6,982 nucleotides of DNA, taken from assembly GCA_023396345.1 (NCBI GenBank), contig JAEWWO010000314.1, positions 1 to 6,982 of the forward strand. The letters are read 5' to 3'. Of this stretch, positions 1 to 6,384 are shown piece after piece. This stretch comes from Bacteroidota bacterium (GTDB taxonomy: Bacteria > Bacteroidota > Bacteroidia > Chitinophagales > Chitinophagaceae). The notes beneath the pieces were generated by a model. That model saw nothing but the letters and a program-made list of their open reading frames with translations. It searched no databases and had not been told where the DNA came from. Position 1 is the first letter of the stretch, and each line of letters starts with the position of its first letter. The translations under genes were made by a program, and so were the position numbers.

Positions 1-1
1 C

Positions 2-1060
2 GATAAGGGTTTTGACTATACTCAATGCATAACGGCTCATGAATTTGGCAAAAATGCCATTATGAGCGACCTGCTTTATTTTAAATATTATTTTCTCGAT
101 ACGTTGAGTTTGCCTTACGAAAAACAGCAATTACTCGATGAGTTTGAAGCACTGAGTTCGTTTTTAAATCAGACCCGTTTTAAATACTTCATGTTCCGCG
201 ATTTCCAGAGCAGAAATATTATTGTAAACAACGATGAAGTTTATTTTATAGATTATCAGGGCGGCATGAAAGGCGCGCTACAATACGATGTGGCTTCTTT
301 GCTGTGGCAGGCTAAAGCTAATTTAAGCGATGAGTGGAAAGTAGAACTGGTAGACTATTATTTAGACCAGATAAACAATTTACTATCCGTAAAAATTTAT
401 AAAGATTTATTCCTGAATCAGTATCGCGGCTATGTGTTGATAAGATTGCTGCAGGTACTGGGCGCTTATGGTTTCAGAGGATTGTTTGAAAGAAAAGCAC
501 ATTTCCTCACAAGCATTCCGCTGGCGCTTAATAATCTTAAATGGTTTGTAGACAACAGAAGCATCGGGCTTGAACTGCCGGAGTTTGAACGCATACTGGA
601 AATTATCTGTAGCGAAGAAATCATCAGCAGATTCACTCCTATTACCGCCAATGAAAAAACGGCTCTTGTAGTGGAAGTTAACAGTTTTGCTTACAAAAAC
701 GGTATCCCTAAAGATACGTCAGACAATGGCGGAGGATTTGTGTTTGATTGCAGAGGCATACTAAATCCCGGAAGAATTGATGAATACAAAAAACAATCCG
801 GAAAAGACAAACCTGTGCAAACATTTCTTGAACAAAAAACAAAAATGAATGAATTTTTGAACAGTGTTTATGATATGATTGATATCAATGTAGAGAATTA
901 TCTGCAAAGAGGATTCACGCATCTGCAAATTAATTTCGGCTGTACCGGCGGACAACACAGAAGCGTATATGCTTCGGAACAAACAGCCCGACATCTGAGA
1001 AATAAATACAAAGTAAAAACCATATTAAATCATACAAACGAACAAAACTGGGTGAAGTAG
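2..1060 (+). CDS. AmgK-like sugar kinase fused to RapZ C-terminal domain (5' partial)
   Basis: The frame is open from base 2, so the gene starts left of the window; the ATG at 62 is internal. About 352 residues are visible. Numbered from that ATG, the first part is the C-lobe of an aminoglycoside phosphotransferase-type kinase: RDFQSRN at 46-52 fits the catalytic loop (Asp47 as base, Asn52 as metal ligand), and IDYQGG at 64-69 holds the second metal-binding Asp. The kinase N-lobe is off-window. From about residue 200 the protein matches the RapZ C-terminal domain: FVFDCRGILNPG (226-237), KDKPVQTFL (248-256) and the signature GCTGGQHRSV (293-302). The RapZ P-loop ATPase domain is absent. With a MurU-like gene 86 bp downstream, the kinase probably phosphorylates MurNAc and/or GlcNAc at C1, as AmgK does. 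RapZ-C senses glucosamine-6-phosphate in E. coli, so regulation by amino sugars is inferred. The substrate is not proven from sequence; another APH-family sugar kinase is possible. Confidence 0.85.
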   Translation, partial: DKGFDYTQCITAHEFGKNAIMSDLLYFKYYFLDTLSLPYEKQQLLDEFEALSSFLNQTRFKYFMFRDFQSRNIIVNNDEVYFIDYQGGMKGALQYDVASLLWQAKANLSDEWKVELVDYYLDQINNLLSVKIYKDLFLNQYRGYVLIRLLQVLGAYGFRGLFERKAHFLTSIPLALNNLKWFVDNRSIGLELPEFERILEIICSEEIISRFTPITANEKTALVVEVNSFAYKNGIPKDTSDNGGGFVFDCRGILNPGRIDEYKKQSGKDKPVQTFLEQKTKMNEFLNSVYDMIDINVENYLQRGFTHLQINFGCTGGQHRSVYASEQTARHLRNKYKVKTILNHTNEQNWVK

Positions 1061-1063
1061 AAA

Positions 1064-1098
1064 GTTTTAGGTTGTAGGTTATAAGTTATAGGTAGAGG
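1064..1098. repeat. Degenerate heptamer tandem repeat, GTTATAG type
   Basis: The run starts just after the stop codon of the kinase/RapZ gene. It reads in 7-nt steps as gttttag, gttgtag, gttataa, gttatag, gtagagg: four clear copies and one decayed copy. The period was read directly from the sequence. The function is unknown. Confidence 0.6.
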
Positions 1099-1103
1099 CT
1101 ATT

Positions 1104-1145
1104 CAATTTTCAACTTTCCATTTTCCATTTTCAATTTTCCATTAT
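1104..1145. repeat. Degenerate heptamer tandem repeat, CAATTTT type, abutting murU
   Basis: Six consecutive 7-nt units are readable: caatttt, caacttt, ccatttt, ccatttt, caatttt, ccattat. The last unit ends one base before the murU ATG. The normal ribosome-binding region of murU is therefore made of repeat, and no purine-rich Shine-Dalgarno sequence is visible. The same unit occurs at 6385-6426, on the same strand of the window. Confidence 0.7.
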
Positions 1146-1146
1146 T

Positions 1147-1863
1147 ATGAAAGCAATGTTACTGGCAGCTGGATTAGGTACAAGGCTGAAACCGTGGACT
1201 GACAAGCATCCTAAAGCATTGGCTGTTGTAAACAACAAACCTTTGCTGCAAAGAAATATTGAATATCTGCTTTCTTACGGCTTTGATGAAATTGTTATAA
1301 ATGTACACCATTTTGCTGATCAGATTATTTCTGCCATAGAAAAAAATAACGGCTGGGGTGCAAACATTACCATATCAGATGAAACTGACGAAGTGCTGGA
1401 AACCGGAGGAGGTTTAAAAAAAGCTGCCCCATTCCTTAACGGTGTACCCTACTTTCTTTTGATGAATGTGGATATTCTTACAGACATTAATCTAAATGCA
1501 TTTACTGAAAAACATATCCGTTCAGAAGATGTGGCTACACTGGCTGTTTCTGAAAGAGAGAGTTCGCGCTATTTATTGTTTGACGAAGAAGAAAAACTCT
1601 GCGGATGGAAAAACGTAAAAACCGGAGAAGAAAAAATATCGCGCATTACACAGCAACAATATGCCAAAGCATTCAGCGGTATGCATTTGCTGAGTTCAGA
1701 AATTTTTAATCATATGCATCATAGAGGTAAGTTTTCCATGATTGATTTATATCTTGAACTGGCTAAAACCGAAGCTATTGGCTGCTTTGACCATACAGGC
1801 AATAAACTGATAGATGTAGGAAAACCTGAAAGTATAGAGAAGGCTTCTCTACTTTTTGTCTGA
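1147..1863 (+). CDS. murU: MurU-like nucleotidyltransferase (probable MurNAc-1-phosphate uridylyltransferase)
   Basis: This 238-residue cytoplasmic enzyme is a single sugar-phosphate nucleotidyltransferase (GT-A-like) domain. The N-terminal signature LAAGLGTR (6-13) followed by HPKAL (21-25) is the nucleotide/pyrophosphate-binding loop. ETGGG (85-89) contacts base or sugar in this family. MNVDILTD (106-113) and LIDVGKPE (221-228) carry the two Asp residues (109 and 223) expected to bind the catalytic metal. The same blocks occur in the same order in Pseudomonas MurU, which makes UDP-MurNAc from MurNAc-1-phosphate and UTP. Its length is close to MurU and there is no extra hexapeptide domain as in GlmU. 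The upstream AmgK-like gene supports the MurU assignment; a mannose-1-phosphate or glucose-1-phosphate nucleotidyltransferase is the alternative. It probably shares a transcript with the upstream gene. Its last 15 bp overlap the convergent channel gene. Confidence 0.85.
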   Translation: MKAMLLAAGLGTRLKPWTDKHPKALAVVNNKPLLQRNIEYLLSYGFDEIVINVHHFADQIISAIEKNNGWGANITISDETDEVLETGGGLKKAAPFLNGVPYFLLMNVDILTDINLNAFTEKHIRSEDVATLAVSERESSRYLLFDEEEKLCGWKNVKTGEEKISRITQQQYAKAFSGMHLLSSEIFNHMHHRGKFSMIDLYLELAKTEAIGCFDHTGNKLIDVGKPESIEKASLLFV

Positions 1864-2787
1864 CGACGGTTCCTCTGGTTTCTCTTTCTTTTTGTAACCA
1901 TCGTGAGTTAATTCATGTCCGCATTTCATGCAGAACTTAGCAGTATCAGGATTACCTTCATACAAACATTCCTCACAGTAGTAATGCGATTTTTTTCGAT
2001 TATTTTTCCGAGCGGAGCTTCGTGCAAAATCCGAAGATAAAATACCCGTCGGCACAGCAATGATAGCATAACCCAGTATCATGATAAAGGATGCAAATAC
2101 TTTACCCAGAGGCGTTATGGGCGATATATCGCCATACCCCACAGTTGTAATGGTTACAATTGCCCAGTAAATACTTTGAGGAATACTGCTGAAAGACGGA
2201 TTTTTCTCGAACTCAAACACATACATGGCAGACCCTAAGAAGATGGTGAGCAACACTACAAAAAACAGGAATATCAATATCTTTCTGAAACTGCGCAGAA
2301 TAGAGAATAACAGTAAACGGCTCTCATCCAGAAAATCTACCATATTAAAGATTCTGAATATCCTTAACAGGCGGAAAGATCTTATCAGCATCAGCATATG
2401 CGATTGTGGGAAAACAAATTCCATATAAGAGGGCAAAATTGCCAGCAAATCCACCATTCCATAAAAACTGAAAATATATTTTTTAGGATTTTTTACACAA
2501 ATAATTCTCAAAATATATTCAATAGTGAATATTCCTATAAAGAAATAATCCAGTAAGCGAAATTTTAAATAGTGTTCTGCCCCCAGCTTAGGAATGCTTT
2601 CTAACATGATTAAAACAACACTTACAAAAATGGCTATAAACAATAAAATATCGAAGATTTTACCCGCAGGAGTATGCGCCTGAAAAATAATTTCAAATAG
2701 TTTGTATCTCCAGGATTTCGGATTTGACGGCTTGTTGTAATTTTGTGCTACGTCAGACTTGTCGGGTATAATTCTAAAATAAGACAT
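1849..2787 (-). CDS. Voltage-gated-type potassium channel with C-terminal zinc ribbon
   Basis: This is a six-TM tetrameric cation channel subunit of the inner membrane. Residues are numbered from the farthest upstream ATG (2826). Hydrophobic segments fit S1 at 58-75, S2 at 90-110, S3 at 118-137, S5 at 182-204 and S6 at 241-264. S4 (144-160) has arginines at roughly every third position (LIRSFRLLRIFRIF), the voltage-sensor pattern. TTVGYGD at 227-233 is the K+ selectivity filter after the pore helix. The cytoplasmic tail is basic and contains C284-x2-C287-x11-C299-x2-C302, a zinc-ribbon-like knuckle, then a charged Lys/Glu end. I chose Met14 (ATG at 2787) as the start: it has GAGGT 10 nt upstream, and the residues MCGILIYFEVHYS added by the start at 2826 look non-coding and lack a ribosome-binding site. 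The product is 312 residues (325 with the longer start). Its gating and physiological role cannot be read from the sequence. Confidence 0.88.
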   Translation of the reverse strand: MSYFRIIPDKSDVAQNYNKPSNPKSWRYKLFEIIFQAHTPAGKIFDILLFIAIFVSVVLIMLESIPKLGAEHYLKFRLLDYFFIGIFTIEYILRIICVKNPKKYIFSFYGMVDLLAILPSYMEFVFPQSHMLMLIRSFRLLRIFRIFNMVDFLDESRLLLFSILRSFRKILIFLFFVVLLTIFLGSAMYVFEFEKNPSFSSIPQSIYWAIVTITTVGYGDISPITPLGKVFASFIMILGYAIIAVPTGILSSDFARSSARKNNRKKSHYYCEECLYEGNPDTAKFCMKCGHELTHDGYKKKEKPEEPSSDKK

Positions 2788-2798
2788 GCTATAATGTA

Positions 2799-2803
2799 CC
2801 TCA
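2799..2803 (-). promoter_or_regulatory. Ribosome-binding site supporting the start at 2787
   Basis: On the minus strand GAGGT lies 10 nt before the ATG at 2787. It is the only Shine-Dalgarno-like match near either candidate start of the channel gene; nothing comparable precedes the ATG at 2826. Bacteroidota often do without such sites, so this is supportive rather than decisive. Confidence 0.4.
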
Positions 2804-2915
2804 AAATAAATTAATATTCCGCACATTAACTAAATTATCTGAAAAATATTCTTTTTCTTGCCATACGAAGAAGTTTTTAGGTAAATTTTTTTTAGTTAAA
2901 ATAATAATCAAATAC

Positions 2916-2923
2916 TATCTTTG
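2916..2923 (+). promoter_or_regulatory. Bacteroidota-type -7 promoter box of secDF
   Basis: TATCTTTG is an exact match to the Bacteroidota housekeeping -7 consensus TAnnTTTG. It is followed by C and lies 48 bp before the secDF ATG, which predicts a leader of about 40 nt. Upstream at 2886-2893 is a T-run that could serve as a weak -33 element; no clean TTTG/TTG box is visible. The match is direct; the promoter role is inference. Confidence 0.6.
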
Positions 2924-2971
2924 CGCCTCAAATAGTGTTAATAAAAATTTAATACACAATATTTATCAGAT

Positions 2972-5900
2972 ATGCAATTAAAAGGTTTAGTAAAAATTTT
3001 TACGATTTTGTTGATATTGATTAGTGTTTATCAATTATCATTTACTTGGATTGTACGCAGTCATGAAAACAAAATGAAGGCTAAAGCAGAAAAGACTATC
3101 AAGGCTACCGTACCTTCAGCAGAACAAAAATATGCGGGTAATCAGCGTTTGATATCTGCTTACAACGATTCAATTTCCAATTTAATTGATGCGGAAACTT
3201 TCAGATTACTGGATAGTACCGAAAGCGCTAAAATTGGTCCTTTTGGATTAACTACCTATAAAAATGCAAAAGAGCAGGAATTAATGCTGGGTCTTGATTT
3301 GCAGGGTGGTATCAGTGTTACCATGGAAGTTGGATTCGATCAGTTGGTTAGAAATCTTTCGGATAATACCAAAGACCCGAATATTGTAAAAGCTATTGAA
3401 AACGCCACAGTAAGAAAAAATGCCGGAGAAACAGACTATATAAATATGTTTGTTCAGGAGTTTAACACACTCAGCAACGGTGCCAATCTTGCTCCTTTCT
3501 TTGTAAACAGAAGTAACGGTGCAGTAAAATTCAACTCAACAAACAACGAGGTTCAGACCTATTTGAATAATGAAGCAAACGCAGCATTTGAAAACACCAC
3601 CAACATCATGCGTACACGTATCGACCGTTTTGGTGTGGCGTCTCCTGCCATCAACCCCGATCCCAACAAAGGTGTAATTACCATTGAACTTGCAGGGGCA
3701 AAAGATCCCGAAAGAGTACGTAACTATTTACAATCTACTGCCAACCTTCAATTTTTTGAAGTATACAATTTACAGGATTTTGGAGACCAGTTAATGAATG
3801 CACAAAATGCATTGGCAGCCTACTTAAAAAGTGGTGTAGATACTTCTGCGACAGTTGCTACACCTGCTGTTACAGATACTGTAGTTGCTCCTGTTGTTGC
3901 ACAAACTGATTCTGTAAGCAGACCTCAAAACGATTCTCAATCTGCATTTGCACAAGTAACAGGTTCTGCTCCGGCAGCAACTGCTACTGCAGGTCAAAAT
4001 GATTCTCTTGCCAAAGCCAGAATGGAAACTCCTTTCTCAAGTTTACTTGCGGGCGGACCCGACAACAGCGGATATATTGTGGGTTATGTGCACACGAGCG
4101 ATACTGCTCAAATGAACAGACACATCAACAATCCGGTGTTTACCAGCAGACTGCCGGGTAATTTAAAATTATTATACGGAAGACCACAAGCTACGGAAGG
4201 AGACTTAAGCAAAATTCTTCCTATACACGCTATTAAAACTCTGGAAAACGGTATGGCTCCTTTAGAGGGAGAACATGTAACCAAAGCGAGTCAGGGATAC
4301 GATCAGGTTCATGCAAATCAGGCTACAGTTGAAATGAGTATGGATGCTGTAGGTTCAAGATTATGGGCTGATCTTACCAAGAAAAATAGAAATAAACCTA
4401 TTGCCATTGTATTGGATGGTATTGTATTAACCGCACCAAATGTAAACACAGAAATCACCGGAGGTAATTCTGTTATCAGCGGAAACTTTACCGTTGTGGA
4501 AGCACAGGACATGGCTAACATTTTACAATCAGGTAAATTAAAAGCTCCTGCCAAAATAGTTCAGGAACAGGTAATCGGACCTACTTTGGGTCAGGCTGCC
4601 ATTAAAGGTGGTTTACTTGCTTTTGGTTTGTCGTTCCTGGTAATATTTGCATTAATGCTGCTTTATTACAACACTTCCGGATGGATTGCCAACATAGCTT
4701 TAATTCTGAACCTGTTGTTTACCTTAGGTATATTAAGTGCATTAGGCTTTACGCTTACAGCTCCGGGTATTGCCGGTTTGGTATTAACTATCGGTATGGC
4801 CGTGGATGCCAACGTAATTATCTTTGAACGTATTAAAGAAGAAATAAAACGAGGACGAAGTCACTACGACGCTGTAAACTTAGGATACAAACGTTCCTAT
4901 GCGCCGGTTCTTGACGGACACATCACTTCTTTATTAACTGCCTTTATATTATTCTATTTCGGATTGGGTCCTGTATTAGGTTTTGCTACTACACAAATCA
5001 TCGGTTTGTTACTTTCTATGTTCTGTGGTATCCTTGTATCAAGATTAATATCTGAAATGTATACTACCAAAGATCGTCACTTTAAATACTTTACAAAATT
5101 ATCTGAGAGAATATTTAATCACAGACAATTTGACTTTGTTAAGTACAGAAAAGTAGCTTATGTAATTTCTGCTATCATCATACTGCTGGGTATTGGAACT
5201 ATATTCGTAGGATTTGATCAGGGTGTTGAATTTGCAGGTGGTAGAAGCTATACGGTAAGATTTGCAGATGCGCCTAATCAGGAGTCTGTGAGAAATGATT
5301 TGGCAGCAGTTTACGAAGGTGAAAGTCCGGTAATAAAAACTGTTGACAACAACAATCAGTTAAACATTACTACATCTTATAAAATTGAAGACAGAAGCGA
5401 AACTGTTGATGCGGAAGTAGAACAAAAACTCTATACAGGTTTACAAAAATACTTACCTCAGGGAGTAAGTTTTGATGAGTTTAAAAGCAATAATATCCAA
5501 AGTTCACAAACGGTGTTACCTTCCATTTCAGAAGATTTGAAACGCGGAGCAACCAAAGCTACTTTATTAGCTGTACTTGCTATTGTGATATATATTCTGA
5601 TTCGTTTCCGCGACTGGAGATATTCCATGGGAACTATCGCTTCATTGATTCACGACGTTTTGGTGACCTTAATTGTATTTAGTTATTTCAAAAACATAGT
5701 ACCGTTCCCGCTTGAAATTGATCAGCACTTTATTGCAGCGATACTTACAGTAATTGGTTTCTCTATGAATGATACAGTAGTAATCTTTGACCGTATACGT
5801 GAAGATTCAAGAAACATGCGCAATACAGACAAGAAAACCATTATCAACAAAGCGTTGAACGAAACACTGAGCCGTACAATTATGACGTCGCTTACCGTGT

Positions 5901-6118
5901 TCTTAACCATTTTGATATTGTTTATTTTCGGTGGTGAAACATTAAGAGGATTTAGCTTTGCGATGTTGATTGGTGTACTTACGGGTATTTACTCATCCGT
6001 ATTTGTAGCTGCTCCTATTTTGATAGACGTGGCTAAAAATAAGCCTTTTGGTCAGGCTGATGATACACACGTAAAAGATTTCCACAAGAAAAAAACACCA
6101 AGTACAAAAACTGTATAA
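2972..6118 (+). CDS. secDF: Fused protein translocase subunit SecDF
   Basis: This 1,048-residue inner-membrane protein fuses SecD and SecF. With SecYEG it uses the proton gradient to pull exported proteins into the periplasm. TM1 is at about 7-27. The SecD signature LMLGLDLQGG (104-113) opens the large periplasmic P1 domain, which ends near 540. SecD TM2-6 follow at about 546-700, with AVDANVIIFERIKEE at 610-624; Asp612 sits where the proton-relay Asp of SecD lies. The SecF half begins near 725, with a TM at 727-747, VEFAGGRSY (752-760), a short P4 domain, then TMs from 860 on. SMNDTVVIFDRIRED (931-945) and SRTIMTS (967-973) supply the expected SecF Asp933 and Arg968. Full-length fusions are usual in Bacteroidota. 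P1 carries an Ala/Thr/Ser-rich linker at about 287-347. The start is the first in-frame ATG, 48 bp after a promoter box, with no Shine-Dalgarno. A terminator follows the stop codon, so the gene appears monocistronic. Confidence 0.97.
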   Translation: MQLKGLVKIFTILLILISVYQLSFTWIVRSHENKMKAKAEKTIKATVPSAEQKYAGNQRLISAYNDSISNLIDAETFRLLDSTESAKIGPFGLTTYKNAKEQELMLGLDLQGGISVTMEVGFDQLVRNLSDNTKDPNIVKAIENATVRKNAGETDYINMFVQEFNTLSNGANLAPFFVNRSNGAVKFNSTNNEVQTYLNNEANAAFENTTNIMRTRIDRFGVASPAINPDPNKGVITIELAGAKDPERVRNYLQSTANLQFFEVYNLQDFGDQLMNAQNALAAYLKSGVDTSATVATPAVTDTVVAPVVAQTDSVSRPQNDSQSAFAQVTGSAPAATATAGQNDSLAKARMETPFSSLLAGGPDNSGYIVGYVHTSDTAQMNRHINNPVFTSRLPGNLKLLYGRPQATEGDLSKILPIHAIKTLENGMAPLEGEHVTKASQGYDQVHANQATVEMSMDAVGSRLWADLTKKNRNKPIAIVLDGIVLTAPNVNTEITGGNSVISGNFTVVEAQDMANILQSGKLKAPAKIVQEQVIGPTLGQAAIKGGLLAFGLSFLVIFALMLLYYNTSGWIANIALILNLLFTLGILSALGFTLTAPGIAGLVLTIGMAVDANVIIFERIKEEIKRGRSHYDAVNLGYKRSYAPVLDGHITSLLTAFILFYFGLGPVLGFATTQIIGLLLSMFCGILVSRLISEMYTTKDRHFKYFTKLSERIFNHRQFDFVKYRKVAYVISAIIILLGIGTIFVGFDQGVEFAGGRSYTVRFADAPNQESVRNDLAAVYEGESPVIKTVDNNNQLNITTSYKIEDRSETVDAEVEQKLYTGLQKYLPQGVSFDEFKSNNIQSSQTVLPSISEDLKRGATKATLLAVLAIVIYILIRFRDWRYSMGTIASLIHDVLVTLIVFSYFKNIVPFPLEIDQHFIAAILTVIGFSMNDTVVIFDRIREDSRNMRNTDKKTIINKALNETLSRTIMTSLTVFLTILILFIFGGETLRGFSFAMLIGVLTGIYSSVFVAAPILIDVAKNKPFGQADDTHVKDFHKKKTPSTKTV

Positions 6119-6138
6119 AGTTTATTTCTTTAAAGTAT

Positions 6139-6171
6139 AAAAAAACGCATCGAAAATTCGATGCGTTTTTT
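6139..6171 (+). terminator. Intrinsic terminator of secDF (symmetric, possibly bidirectional)
   Basis: A perfect hairpin, CGCATCGA (6146-6153) pairing with TCGATGCG (6158-6165) around a 4-nt AAAT loop, is followed by six T (6166-6171) and preceded by seven A (6139-6145). It begins 20 bp after the secDF stop codon. Because the A and T tracts flank both sides, it could also stop transcription coming from the right. Confidence 0.9.
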
Positions 6172-6186
6172 GTTGGGTAATGGGTC

Positions 6187-6213
6187 AAAAAAAATGCGCC
6201 ACGTGGCGCATTT
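6187..6213 (-). terminator. Intrinsic terminator for the leftward E2 gene
   Basis: A perfect 22-bp palindrome (6192-6213) centred on CACGTG gives a GC-rich stem, ATGCGCC with GGCGCAT, around an ACGT loop. Eight A at 6187-6194 on the + strand become a T-run after the stem on the minus strand, so it is oriented to end transcripts arriving from the E2 gene, whose stop codon is about 230 bp away. On the plus strand only three T follow, so it should work poorly in that direction. Confidence 0.75.
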
Positions 6214-6226
6214 CTACAAATATTGA

Positions 6227-6266
6227 TTCCTCTTACTGATAACTATCGGTATCGGAATAAGAGGAA
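6227..6266. repeat. Imperfect inverted repeat forming a long bulged hairpin
   Basis: TTCCTCTTA (6227-6235) pairs perfectly with TAAGAGGAA (6258-6266). Inside, CTGATA (6236-6241) pairs with TATCGG (6250-6255) through one G-T wobble, leaving a 2-nt AA bulge and an 8-nt loop. TATCGG is directly repeated (6244-6249 and 6250-6255), so two alternative inner pairings exist. There is no T-run after the stem on either strand, so it is not a standard intrinsic terminator. Confidence 0.55.
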
Positions 6267-6274
6267 AAAATATT

Positions 6275-6330
6275 CTATACTTTCTATTTTCCACTATCAA
6301 CTCCTCTCTATCATATATCATATATGTTCT
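6275..6330. repeat. Degenerate 7-nt-period pyrimidine-rich repeat
   Basis: It can be read in 7-nt steps as ctatact, ttctatt, ttccact, atcaact, cctctct, atcatat, atcatat, atgttct. Only atcatat is an exact tandem pair, but the positions of C and T recur in phase. The unit cctctct appears again at 6427-6433, right after the CAATTTT array, which links the two runs. The array boundaries are approximate. Confidence 0.4.
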
Positions 6331-6384
6331 CGTCTTAGCCGAGACAGGTTCGCTCTACACTCAATATGACAGAAAAAACATTCT

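Noticed and set aside
62..64. ATG at 62 as the true start of the kinase/RapZ gene.
   Set aside because: The frame is open back to base 2, and starting at 62 would remove the kinase N-lobe while leaving the catalytic loop only 46 residues from the N-terminus.
761..994. Antisense reading frames of 60-78 codons at 466-651, 761-994, 1719-1901, 4318-4554 and 5722-5910 (minus) and 2225-2428 (plus).
   Set aside because: All but 1719-1901 lie wholly opposite well-supported coding sequence, and that one spans the murU/channel junction. None shows a recognisable domain or ribosome-binding site; they are frame shadows.
1835..1857. Possible intrinsic terminator at the end of murU: TAGAGAA / TTCTCTA stem with a GGC loop followed by CTTTTT.
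   Set aside because: The stem is only 7 bp with two G-C pairs, and its T-run lies before the murU stop codon, so termination there would give a message without a stop. It is probably chance within coding sequence.
2935..2957. Near-palindrome GTGTTAA...TTAATACAC in the secDF leader.
   Set aside because: Pairing needs a bulge and is almost all A-T; it is expected by chance in such AT-rich sequence.
3838..4000. The Ala/Thr-rich secDF insert as a DNA tandem repeat.
   Set aside because: Motifs such as ACTGATTCTGT and GTTGCTCCTGTTGTTGC are loosely similar, but no fixed period is kept; it is compositional bias rather than a repeat array.
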